Assembly (NCBI GenBank): GCA_017933995.1
Contig: JAGBKI010000057.1
Location: forward strand, 1 to 59,088
Reading direction: 5' to 3'
Length of the DNA stretch: 59,088 bases
From: Bacteroidaceae bacterium
Lineage (GTDB): Bacteria; Bacteroidota; Bacteroidia; Bacteroidales; Bacteroidaceae
Below, in pieces: positions 32,362 through 42,905 of this stretch (its first letter is position 1; each line of letters opens with the position of its first letter). The notes below the pieces were generated by a model that ran no database searches, was not told the origin of the DNA, and saw only the letters and a program-made list of their open reading frames with translations. The translations under genes and the position numbers were made by a program.

Positions 32362-32393
32362 GCCCGCTAAGCGCAAAGGCCGTGCGGACGTTG
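32362..32393. repeat. GCGCAAAGGC hairpin-family element
   Basis: CGCCCGCTAAGCGCAAAGGCCGTGCGG belongs to the same short family as 14478-14515, 25140-25177, 27535-27575 and 29757-29790. Between this and 32242 only promoter-like A/T tracts are seen. Confidence 0.45.
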
Positions 32394-32442
32394 TTGATTG
32401 ATTACTGGTGTAACTACTCCTTATATATATTATATGTTATAG

Positions 32443-34590
32443 CTACTTCGCCGTCTCCTTTCCTAATATCCCCGCGTCGGTATCCTTATGCTCAAGGGCG
32501 CGGTCGATGTCGCGGTAGCGGCGGCCACGGTCGAGACGCCACGACAGGCGCAGGCAGACGAGGTTGCCCAGGTCGCGGTGGTGCTGCGTGATGTCCTTGT
32601 GGACGTACCGGCTCACGACCTCCGCGCTATATGTGAGTGGGTGTTGGCTGAAGGGGTGCTGCGCGAAGAGCGAGACGGAGAGGGCGTCCGTGGCGCGGTA
32701 GGTGGCGGTCAGATACCACGCCCCGGCCTGATGGCCCCGGTTTTCGCCCTCCATAAAGCGCCAGCCGTTGTCGGCATACGCGCCGAGCGACCAGCGGCCC
32801 AGGTAGGCTTGCAGCGAGCAGCCGCCGTTGAAGGAAGTGTAGAAGTGGCGGTAGTCCGCGCCATAGTTGAAGAAGCGGTAGACGCCGCCGTAGACGGTGG
32901 CGGTGAGGCGGCGGGGGATGACCTCATACTGCGTGTAGGCGTCCACATAGAACATATTGACGCGCCCCTCGTTGGTCTGCGTGTAGATGAAACTGCCGTC
33001 GCGGCGGATGTACTGCGCCATGTTGCAGTGCGGGTTGCGGCGGTAGTACGCCTGCACCTGCGCGGTGAGGCGCGGCGAGGTGTACGAAAGGCCGAGCAGG
33101 TGCGACTCCACGCGGTTGGGGCGCAGGGCGGGGTTGCCCACAAGCGTCTCCATGGCGTTGCGCTTGATGCTGACGTCGCTCACAAGGGCTATCTGCGAAA
33201 CGTGCTGCGACACCTCGGCGTCGTACTTCAGCCGCAGGCGGTCGGTCAGCGCCCAGGCCAGCGTCACCTTGGGGCGTATCAGCCAGAAGTGCTGCAGGGC
33301 GCCGCCCTGGCTGTATCGGCGGTGGCTCGCGCCCAGCCCGCCTGTGTACGTGAATCGTCCCACGCGCCCCTGCAACTGGCCGAAGACGTAAAGCGACGCG
33401 GTGTGCAAGCCGTTCAGCGCCGAAGCGTCGCCCGCATAGCGGTTGCGGCTGTAGCGCAGGGCATATTGCACGCCGCCCGTGACGGTGAAGGGGCGCAGGC
33501 GGTTCTCGTAGAGTGCCTCCGTCCAGAGCGAGCGGGTGCGCCCGTCGGTGGTGTAAGCATAGGGCGCGCCCTCCCCCATTTCGGTCGTGCCGCGCGTGCG
33601 GATGAACGTGCCCACGGCGTTGGCCGTGAACGACTGGTGGCGGCGCAGGTCGCGGTGAAAGTAGAAGTCGAGCGAGGGCGTGAAGTTGCGCGACGTGGAG
33701 CGGTCGCGGTAGGACGTTCCGTCGGTCTCCATCAGCGCGTCGGTCTTGTCAGGACGCAATGTGCCGCTGGCCGTCAGCCGTGCCTGGAAAACGTAGGAGG
33801 TGTCGCTGAGACTGTAGGTGAGCGCGGCGTTTTGGCCGAGGCTGCGGCTCAGTTGGTCGAGCGAACGGCGGTGGAGCGTCACGGCGTCGCCCGACTCCAG
33901 CGTATAGGTGGCGCGCTCGTCGTACTCCGCCCCGTGGAAACGCTCATAGTCAAGCGAAGCGCTGGCCGAGAGTTCGCTGCGCCCACGGTTGAAGCGGCCG
34001 TAGACTGTCTCGCCGCCGTGAAGCGCGGTGAACGCATTGAGCAGGTTCGCGCCCAGCGTGTAGCCGCTCGCGGCGCGGCGCACGCGGATGTTGATGACGT
34101 AGGCCACGCCCTCGCCGTAGCGCACGCCGGGGTTGTCGATGAACTCGATGCGCTGCACGGCACGGGCGTCGAGGGCGAGCATCTCGTCGCGCGTGGCCAC
34201 AACGTCGTTGATGCGCAGCTGCACCGTGCCGAGGTTCGACAACGCCGTGACCGTCCCCATCGCCTCGTCCACACGGATGCGAGGCAGACTGATTTTTGCT
34301 AACAAACTGTAGCCGTCCGTCGCGGCATCGAGCAACTCCTGCGCGGGGTATATCCACATTCCGTCCGCGCGCTGCACGCACCTCGCGCCGCACACCACCG
34401 CCTCGCCCAGCGCAGCCGTGTCGGCGGGTTCTACTTGCGGCGCGTTCGTGACGCTCTCAACCTGTGCGCCACCGCTCTCAAGTTGCGCGCCTTCATCTTC
34501 TTTTGCGCCGCCATCTTCAACCTGCGCCCCTACACCCGCCGCCATAGCAGCGAACAAGGCCAGGCACATCAATCGTTTGGTCATTTCCAT
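32443..34590 (-). CDS. TonB-receptor-like outer-membrane beta-barrel protein
   Basis: A 715-residue exported protein with signal peptide (MCLALFAAMAAGVGA, cleavage near AQ). An acidic/Gln-rich segment (about 23-55) is followed by a plug-like region (ISLPRIRVDEAMGTVTALSN, RIEFIDNPGVRYGEGVAYVI). The rest is a large barrel of alternating aromatic strands. The plug-like segment resembles that of outer-membrane beta-barrel family proteins of Bacteroidales related to TonB receptors, but no SusD-like partner is adjacent. The substrate is unknown. MTKRL at 34584 is an equally good start. Confidence 0.8.
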   Translation of the reverse strand: MEMTKRLMCLALFAAMAAGVGAQVEDGGAKEDEGAQLESGGAQVESVTNAPQVEPADTAALGEAVVCGARCVQRADGMWIYPAQELLDAATDGYSLLAKISLPRIRVDEAMGTVTALSNLGTVQLRINDVVATRDEMLALDARAVQRIEFIDNPGVRYGEGVAYVINIRVRRAASGYTLGANLLNAFTALHGGETVYGRFNRGRSELSASASLDYERFHGAEYDERATYTLESGDAVTLHRRSLDQLSRSLGQNAALTYSLSDTSYVFQARLTASGTLRPDKTDALMETDGTSYRDRSTSRNFTPSLDFYFHRDLRRHQSFTANAVGTFIRTRGTTEMGEGAPYAYTTDGRTRSLWTEALYENRLRPFTVTGGVQYALRYSRNRYAGDASALNGLHTASLYVFGQLQGRVGRFTYTGGLGASHRRYSQGGALQHFWLIRPKVTLAWALTDRLRLKYDAEVSQHVSQIALVSDVSIKRNAMETLVGNPALRPNRVESHLLGLSYTSPRLTAQVQAYYRRNPHCNMAQYIRRDGSFIYTQTNEGRVNMFYVDAYTQYEVIPRRLTATVYGGVYRFFNYGADYRHFYTSFNGGCSLQAYLGRWSLGAYADNGWRFMEGENRGHQAGAWYLTATYRATDALSVSLFAQHPFSQHPLTYSAEVVSRYVHKDITQHHRDLGNLVCLRLSWRLDRGRRYRDIDRALEHKDTDAGILGKETAK

Positions 34591-34852
34591 TGCAGTTCGT
34601 TTTGGGTTTCACGGTGCAAAGGAACAACCTCCCTCCCCCTCCCCGCGAAAAAACTCCCTGACATCTTCCTGACATTTCTTCGACATCGTAAGTCAGACTA
34701 TAAAGCGTGCATTTTCTTGAGTGGTACTCAAGAAGCCCCGCACTTTCCGTGAACCGCACACACCGTGCGACCTCTCCATCTCTCGCCTGCCTTTTTGGGG
34801 GTCTGTGGCCGTATTTTGTCCCCGCACCGCCGCTCGGGTGGGGATTTCTGCG

Positions 34853-34860
34853 TACTTTTG
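34853..34860 (+). promoter_or_regulatory. Putative -7 element of valS
   Basis: TACTTTTG about 165 bases before the valS start. No TTTG at the expected distance. The leader contains repeated AACTGATTAACTGATNAAC and ATAAACCCA motifs (34955-35020) like those before rprY. Confidence 0.5.
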
Positions 34861-34954
34861 CGCGGAAAATGAGGTTTTTAGTTAATCAGTAGAGAAGTTT
34901 ATCAGTTGATAAGTTGTTTGACAAAGTCTCCGGAAAGCCCCGTCAGCATTACCA

Positions 34955-35020
34955 ACAAACTGATTAACTGATCAACTTACAAACTGATAAACTCATAAAC
35001 CCACGAACCCATAAACCCAC
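34955..35020 (+). repeat. AACTGAT-type repeats in the valS leader
   Basis: AACTGATTAACTGATCAACTT, AACTGATAAACT and three ATAAACCCA/ACGAACCCA pieces follow each other to within six bases of the start codon. A closely similar AACTGATTAACTGATTAACTT lies at about 2370-2395 before rprY. Confidence 0.55.
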
Positions 35021-35025
35021 CAACA

Positions 35026-37662
<2,637 letters not shown>

Positions 37663-37672
37663 GTGAGAAAAA

Positions 37673-37703
37673 GACAGGCGGAATCCTTTATGTTCCGCCT
37701 GTC
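37673..37703 (+). terminator. Rho-independent terminator after valS
   Basis: GACAGGCGGAA (37673-37683) pairs perfectly with TTCCGCCTGTC (37693-37703); GCTTTTGTTT follows. It lies within the 58 bases between valS and the SGNH gene. Confidence 0.85.
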
Positions 37704-37720
37704 GCTTTTGTTTATATCGG

Positions 37721-38488
37721 ATGAAGACATACCGCAACCTTCTTCTGCTACTGCTCATACCACTCCTGATGCTTGTCGGATGGTATGCCTATGCCACCAC
37801 ACACGACTTGCCGCCTTATGCCCCTGCACGTGCGGATTTTTCAGCCCTTTTTCCCGACACGGTGAATGCGGCTAACAGCACAACAACCGTTTCTCCCCAA
37901 ATGGAAACCGCCAAAGAGGTGGACACCACAGCGCAGCGCATCCTCTTTTTCGGCGATTCTATGGTCGAGGGACTCATGGGGCGTATGGACGACTATGCCG
38001 AACATAACGGTCACCAACTTACGAGTGTCGTGTGGTACAGCAGCGGCACACGACTATGGGCCGAGACCGACACGCTGCAACATTTCTTGAACGAGGTGCG
38101 CCCTTCATACGTCCTCATCTGCTTGGGAGCGAACCAACTCTTTGCGCGCAACTTGCAAGAAGTGGACAAAGAGATTGGCAGCATCATTGCGCGTTTGGGC
38201 ACAACGCCCTACGTGTGGGTCAGCCCGCCGAACTGGAAAGACGACACAGGCATAAACGAACTCATCATCAAGCACGTCGGCAACGAACGCTATTTCGACA
38301 GCAGGCATCTTACTTTGGCACGCCGCCGCGACCGCGCCCACCCCACCGCAGAAGCCGCTGTACAGTGGTGCGACACAGTATGCTCCTGGCTTTCCACGCT
38401 GCAACCAGCCCACCCCATCAGGATGACACGCCCCGACACGCGCGGTCACCGCAAGTCCCGCGTCATACTGCTCCAGCCCGTGCAATAG
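37721..38488 (+). CDS. Membrane-anchored SGNH/GDSL hydrolase-like protein
   Basis: A 255-residue exported protein with one N-terminal hydrophobic segment (NLLLLLLIPLLMLVGWYAY) and a periplasmic SGNH domain: block I is ILFFGDSMVEGL (about 73-84), block III is CLGANQLF and block V is RRRDRAHPTAEA near the end. Such enzymes are esterases or deacetylases of cell-wall or glycan substrates. The substrate is unknown. It is separated from valS by a terminator, so it likely has its own promoter, which I could not place. Confidence 0.75.
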   Translation: MKTYRNLLLLLLIPLLMLVGWYAYATTHDLPPYAPARADFSALFPDTVNAANSTTTVSPQMETAKEVDTTAQRILFFGDSMVEGLMGRMDDYAEHNGHQLTSVVWYSSGTRLWAETDTLQHFLNEVRPSYVLICLGANQLFARNLQEVDKEIGSIIARLGTTPYVWVSPPNWKDDTGINELIIKHVGNERYFDSRHLTLARRRDRAHPTAEAAVQWCDTVCSWLSTLQPAHPIRMTRPDTRGHRKSRVILLQPVQ

Positions 38489-38555
38489 GCATCGGTTAAA
38501 TCCGTCTCTTTTTTCTTTGTACGCAGACACACTGCGCATCACTCCTTATTATATA

Positions 38556-39398
38556 TTAGAACGCTGCTGCCACCGTCAGGCACAGACCACAGCCTGTCGC
38601 GTCGTAGGCGGGCAGAGCCGCCACAGCGGCTGTTCCTTTATTCCACCCCAACAACCGACGCTCAAGCGGTAGCAGCCAGTAGCCCACGCGCGCCGCGAGG
38701 ATACCGAACCCGGCACCCGCCACCACGTCGTTCGTCCAATGGCGGTCGTTGTAGAGGCGCAGCAAGGCAATGCCCGTCGCGAAAGCGTACGCTCCCGCGC
38801 CCCAGGCGTTCCCGTACTCCTCGCGCACCAGCTCTGCCCCCATAAACGCCGTAGCTGTGTGGCCGCTGGGAAAGGAGTTGCGCGCGCGGCTGTCGGGGCG
38901 TGGCTCGCGCACACTCACCTTCGTCACGTTCACCATCACTGCCATCGCAGTCCACGCAGTGAGCTGCGCCGCAGCCCGCTCACGGAACGGGTGGCGCGAA
39001 GGCACACCGACTGCTCCGAGTCCTACATGGGCAGCTGTGGGGAGATATTGCAGATAGTCGTCGGCGTGCATATAGCACGTGCCACGCATCTTGGCCATAT
39101 CCTTGCGGACATCGCCGCGAAGGCGGTGGGCATACCCGTTGCACACGCCAACCGAACCTGTCACGACGAGCGCGCCCGGCACAACAAGTTGTCGCAAACT
39201 AAACGCGGCGTCACGACAATGCGAAAGGCTATCAGCCGGGATGCGCACCGCCACAGACGGCACGGCCATACAAACTACAGCGAGGCACACGGCCACGCGC
39301 GAAAACACGCTGCGAACACAGGTGCTCAAGCATACGTGTTCAAAGACCCTTTGCGGGAAAGATTGTCCCCGTAAAGGAGCAAAAAGGGAAAACTGCAT
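38556..39398 (-). CDS. PAP2-family membrane phosphatase
   Basis: A 280-residue inner-membrane protein. The three PAP2 signature motifs are VSVREPRPDS (KxxxxxxRP-like, preceded by K), NSFPSGHTATAF (PSGH) and RLYNDRHWTNDVVAG (the RxxxxxHxxxD part). The family includes lipid-phosphate and lipid A phosphatases, but the substrate cannot be decided. The N-terminal ~60 residues include a hydrophobic stretch and a long region that could be a signal; the start may be internal. It is convergent with the SGNH gene. Confidence 0.85.
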   Translation of the reverse strand: MQFSLFAPLRGQSFPQRVFEHVCLSTCVRSVFSRVAVCLAVVCMAVPSVAVRIPADSLSHCRDAAFSLRQLVVPGALVVTGSVGVCNGYAHRLRGDVRKDMAKMRGTCYMHADDYLQYLPTAAHVGLGAVGVPSRHPFRERAAAQLTAWTAMAVMVNVTKVSVREPRPDSRARNSFPSGHTATAFMGAELVREEYGNAWGAGAYAFATGIALLRLYNDRHWTNDVVAGAGFGILAARVGYWLLPLERRLLGWNKGTAAVAALPAYDATGCGLCLTVAAAF

Positions 39399-39486
39399 TG
39401 GATTGGTCGTTTATTTAGAGTTTTCAAGCTTCTGCAAACCGTCTGTTACAAGCGGACAAAAAAGCAGGTATGCCGACATTGCTGAT

Positions 39487-39640
39487 GCTCTATCAACTCA
39501 TGGGAACGACCAAGAACCCGGAAATAGATAACGTATAGCAAGCGACACACCCGCTCTGATAGCGGATGCTTGTGTCTGTTGCTTGTCCGTCTATTTCCTT
39601 CTCAAGAAAATTTGGTCGTTTTATGAGTTGAGAACAAGCT
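39487..39640. repeat. ~150-base imperfect inverted repeat (large hairpin)
   Basis: The sequence folds around CCGCTCTGATAGCGG (about 39550-39564). Outward, CAAGCGACACA pairs with TGTGTCTGTTGCTTG, AATAGATA with GTCTATTT, and TCAACTCATGGGAACGACCAA with TTGGTCGTTTTATGAGTTGA. Bulges are present but the pairing continues for ~70 bases per arm. No gene is recognised between 39400 and 39808. It could be a MITE-like remnant or a structured RNA. Confidence 0.6.
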
Positions 39641-39807
39641 CGGCAGTGCATCGGTCTGCCCGTAACGATGTTACAACTTCCTCCCACTGGAGGAACTGCT
39701 CGGCAAAAATAATCAATAAACTGCTACGTCTGGCGTTTTCGCACACCAAATACGGCTGCATCAAGGCGGATAAGTCAGGAAATGGTGAATGGGACGGCAG
39801 AAAATGC

Positions 39808-39815
39808 TATATTTG
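39808..39815 (+). promoter_or_regulatory. Putative -7 element of radC
   Basis: TATATTTG about 40 bases before the radC start codon. It lies downstream of the earlier in-frame ATG at 39789, which is why the later start is chosen. Confidence 0.5.
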
Positions 39816-39854
39816 CACGCGCTAACACGCACTCCGTATTTATATTATATATAT

Positions 39855-40562
39855 ATGCAGACGCCCGCCTCCGACAAGGAACGGCTCACCGTGAAGCAGT
39901 GGGACGAGCAGGACCGCCCGCGCGAGAAACTCCTTGCGCAGGGCGCGCAGGCGCTGAGCGACGCCGAACTGCTGGCCATCCTCATTGGCAGCGGCACGCC
40001 TGAAGAGACCGCAGTCGACGTGACGCGCCGCATCCTCGACACCGCCGACGGCAGCCTGCGGCGGCTGGGCAGGCTCACCTGCCAGGAACTCTGCGCCCAC
40101 AACGGCATAGGCCCCGCCAAGGCCGTCACCATCATGGCGGCGTGCGAACTGGGACGCCGCCGCGAGGCCGAGCACGAAGACCGCCGTCCCCTGATGAACG
40201 ACGCCGCCGTTGTGTGGCGCCACTTCAAGGGCAAACTGGCCGACAGCCTCGTCGAGGAGTTCCACATTGCCCTACTCGACAACAGCCTGCGCCTCATCAC
40301 CACGCGCCTCATCAGCCGGGGCGGCCTGACCAGCACCGCAGTCGACCTGCGCGTGCTGCTGCGCGAAGCGCTGACGGGCGGCGCGGCGGCCATCGCAGCC
40401 GTACACAACCACCCCAGCGGCAACCCCAAGCCCAGCCACCAGGACGACGACCTCACCAGCCGCATCAAAGCCGCCTGCCAGGCCACCGGCCTCCACTTCG
40501 TCGACCACATCATCGTCACCCCCGACACCTACTACAGCTACTGCGAGAGCGGGAGAATTTGA
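39855..40562 (+). CDS. radC: RadC-type JAB/MPN domain protein
   Basis: A 235-residue protein of the RadC family. The N-terminal helix-hairpin-helix-like part (ALSDAELLAILIGSGTPEET; GIGPAKAVTIMAA) is followed by the JAMM metal-binding motif AAVHNHPSGNPKPSHQDDD (about 178-196), which is complete. RadC proteins are predicted zinc enzymes linked to genome maintenance but without a settled activity. The start after the TATATTTG box is used. The next gene is 70 bases away with a tandem repeat in between. Confidence 0.92.
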   Translation: MQTPASDKERLTVKQWDEQDRPREKLLAQGAQALSDAELLAILIGSGTPEETAVDVTRRILDTADGSLRRLGRLTCQELCAHNGIGPAKAVTIMAACELGRRREAEHEDRRPLMNDAAVVWRHFKGKLADSLVEEFHIALLDNSLRLITTRLISRGGLTSTAVDLRVLLREALTGGAAAIAAVHNHPSGNPKPSHQDDDLTSRIKAACQATGLHFVDHIIVTPDTYYSYCESGRI

Positions 40563-40592
40563 AACGACCAGTCCCCCGCAAACACTATCGGC

Positions 40593-40628
40593 CTTTAACT
40601 CCCCCTTAACTCCCCCTTAACTCCCCCT
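40593..40628 (+). repeat. Three 11-bp tandem repeats before the SufT-like gene
   Basis: TTAACTCCCCC is repeated three times directly upstream of the start codon at 40633. A similar run of CTAG-containing 9-mers (aaccctagg, aacactagg, aactctaga, aatcctaga) fills 40990-41045 before lpxH. Confidence 0.6.
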
Positions 40629-40632
40629 TATA

Positions 40633-40953
40633 ATGACCCTTGAAGAAAAAGAACGCCTTGAAGAGCGCATCGTCGAAGTGCTCAAGACCGTCTACGACCC
40701 CGAGATCCCCGTCGACGTCTACAACCTCGGCCTCATCTACCGCATCGAGCTGGGCGACGACGCCCGCCTCGACGTCGATATGACGATGACCGCCCCCAAC
40801 TGCCCCGCCGCCGACTTCATTATGGAGGATGTGCGCCTCAAGCTCGCAGGCATCGACGGCATCGCCGACGTGCAGGTGCACCTCGTCTTCGAACCCGAGT
40901 GGGACAAGGACATGATGAGCGAAGAGGCCCGCCTCGAACTCGGCTGGCTGTGA
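40633..40953 (+). CDS. SufT/MIP18-like (DUF59) iron-sulfur assembly protein
   Basis: A 106-residue protein of the MIP18/DUF59 group: VYDPEIPVDVYNLGLIYRIE (the DPEIP..NLGL signature), then MTMTAPNCPAADFIMEDVRL with the conserved Cys of TAPNCP. The ending FEPEWDKDMMSEEARLELG is typical. It should help deliver or mature Fe-S clusters. It may be SufT, but the suf operon is not in view. Confidence 0.85.
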   Translation: MTLEEKERLEERIVEVLKTVYDPEIPVDVYNLGLIYRIELGDDARLDVDMTMTAPNCPAADFIMEDVRLKLAGIDGIADVQVHLVFEPEWDKDMMSEEARLELGWL

Positions 40954-41059
40954 CAACATCGGAACTCCCAGAAAGCCTCGTGGCACTAGTAACCCTAGGA
41001 ACACTAGGAACTCTAGAAATCCTAGAACTCCTCGTTCCCCTAGAAAAACCCTCCCCCCA

Positions 41060-41827
41060 ATGAAACCCGTCTACTTCCTCTCCGACGCCCACCTGGGCTG
41101 CCTCGCCCTGCGCCACCGCCGCACGCAGGAGCGGCGCCTCGTGAACTTCCTCGACAGCATCAAGCACACCGCCGGAGCCGTCTACCTGCTGGGCGACATC
41201 TTCGACTTCTGGTACGAGTACAAGACCGTCGTGCCGCGTGGCTACACGCGCCTGCTCGGCAAAATCAGCGAACTGACCGACCTCGGCGTGGAGGTGCACT
41301 ACTTCGTGGGCAACCACGACCTGTGGCAGGCGGGCTACCTCACGGAGGAGTGCGGCGTGACCATCCACCGCAAGGGTTGCGCCGTGGAGATCGGCGGCAA
41401 GGTCTTCTTCCTGGCCCACGGCGACGGCCTCGGCACGCGCGACTGGAAGTTCCGCTGCCTGCGCGCCCTGTTCCACAGCCCCACGTGCCGCTTCCTCTTC
41501 TCCACGCTCCACCCCCGCTGGGGTGTCACCTTCGGGCGGCAGTGGGCGCGCTACAGCCAGCTGAAACACCAGCGCCACGGCGAACCACGTTATATGGGCG
41601 AGGAGCGCGAGGAACTCGTCGTCTTCGCCCGCCAGTACCTGCGGACGCACCCCGACGTGAACTACTTCGTTTTCGGCCACCGCCACATCGAGCTCGACCT
41701 GACGCTCGCCCCCGCCGCCTCCCGCCTCCTCATTATCGGCGACTGGATTTCCCGCTTCACCTTCGCCCGCTTCGACGGCCACGAACTCACGATGCAGAAT
41801 TTTGTGGAGGGGGAGACCAAGCCCTGA
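41060..41827 (+). CDS. lpxH: UDP-2,3-diacylglucosamine diphosphatase LpxH
   Basis: A 255-residue calcineurin-type metallophosphatase of lipid A synthesis that cleaves UDP-2,3-diacylglucosamine. The metal-site motifs are in order: FLSDAHLG (about 6-13), LLGDIFDFWYEYK, VGNHDLW, LAHGDGLGTRDW, and FGHRH near the C-terminus. It is peripheral to the inner membrane. The related YbbF/LpxG-type enzymes cannot be excluded. It is followed after 37 bases by an ABC transporter. Confidence 0.9.
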   Translation: MKPVYFLSDAHLGCLALRHRRTQERRLVNFLDSIKHTAGAVYLLGDIFDFWYEYKTVVPRGYTRLLGKISELTDLGVEVHYFVGNHDLWQAGYLTEECGVTIHRKGCAVEIGGKVFFLAHGDGLGTRDWKFRCLRALFHSPTCRFLFSTLHPRWGVTFGRQWARYSQLKHQRHGEPRYMGEEREELVVFARQYLRTHPDVNYFVFGHRHIELDLTLAPAASRLLIIGDWISRFTFARFDGHELTMQNFVEGETKP

Positions 41828-41864
41828 ATATAACCACTACACGACAACAAAACACATACACACC

Positions 41865-42782
41865 ATGCCAGACATATTCCTTTCCGCGCACGAGGTGCGC
41901 AAGCGGTTCGCGGAGCACACGGCGCTCGACGGCGTGAGCATCGACGTGCCGCGCGGACGCATTTTCGGTCTGCTCGGCCCCAACGGCGCGGGCAAGACCA
42001 CCCTGATACGCATCATCAACCGCATCACCGCGCCCGACAGCGGCACCGTCACGTTCGACGGGCGCCCGTTCGAGCCCGCCGACGTGCAGCGCATCGGCTA
42101 CCTGCCCGAGGAGCGCGGCCTTTACAAAAAGATGAAGGTGGGCGAGCAGGCCGTCTATCTGGCCCAACTCAAGGGCCTGTCGCGCGGCGAGGCCACGCGC
42201 CGCCTCAAGGAGTGGTTCGAGCGCTTCGGCATTGCCTCGTGGTGGAACAAGAAACTTGAGGAACTCTCCAAGGGAATGCAGCAGAAGGTGCAGTTCATCG
42301 TCACCGTGCTCCACCGCCCCGAACTGCTCATCTTCGACGAGCCTTTCAGCGGCTTCGACCCCGTGAACGCCGAGCAGCTGAAGCGCGAGATACTGCGCCT
42401 GCGCGACGAGGGGCACACCGTCATCTTCTCGACGCACAACATGGGCAGCGTGGAGGAAATCTGCGACGAGATGGCGCTCATCAACCACGGGCGCGTCGTG
42501 TTGCGCGGCAACGTCGGCGAGGTGAAGCGCCGCTTCTGCACGGGCGACTACGAGGTGGTGGCCGCCGCCGACACGCTGCGCGAGGGTTCGGAGAACTATG
42601 AGATACTCGACAAGACCCCGCTGCCCGAAGGCGTGCGCTACCTGGTGCGCAAACCAGCCGCGCTCACATCGTCGGCCTTTGTCACCGCCCTGGCCGCCGA
42701 GGCCGAACTGCGCCGCTTCGCCGAGCAACTGCCCTCGATGCACGAGATTTTCCTGAAAACTGTGGGCGAGGGTAACAACTAA
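41865..42782 (+). CDS. ABC transporter ATP-binding protein (NatA-like)
   Basis: A 305-residue ATPase. Walker A is GPNGAGKTT (about 35-43), the signature LSKGMQQKVQF (about 138), Walker B LLIFDEPFSGFDPVN, and the H-loop STHNMGS. The C-terminal extension (DYEVVAAADTLREG... MHEIFLKTVGE) is typical of NatA/CcmA exporter subunits. It pairs with the permease at 42906, 123 bases downstream, and would energise export of an unknown substrate such as Na+ or an antimicrobial compound. The upstream ATG at 41802 is rejected because the residues there do not fit the family. Confidence 0.9.
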   Translation: MPDIFLSAHEVRKRFAEHTALDGVSIDVPRGRIFGLLGPNGAGKTTLIRIINRITAPDSGTVTFDGRPFEPADVQRIGYLPEERGLYKKMKVGEQAVYLAQLKGLSRGEATRRLKEWFERFGIASWWNKKLEELSKGMQQKVQFIVTVLHRPELLIFDEPFSGFDPVNAEQLKREILRLRDEGHTVIFSTHNMGSVEEICDEMALINHGRVVLRGNVGEVKRRFCTGDYEVVAAADTLREGSENYEILDKTPLPEGVRYLVRKPAALTSSAFVTALAAEAELRRFAEQLPSMHEIFLKTVGEGNN

Positions 42783-42905
42783 AAATTAAAAAGTAAAAAG
42801 TAAAAATTAAAAGTGTAGAAAGCTGTGCCAAGCGCTCCGCTCCGACGCATAAGCCAAACTCAACTTTTCACTTTTACTTTTTACCTTTTCACTATTATAT
42901 TTCCT

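Noticed and set aside
32488-34302. 604-codon open frame antisense to the TonB-like barrel gene
   Set aside because: Composition (Ala/Val/Arg/Gly) without domains; the minus-strand barrel protein has a signal peptide and clear strands.
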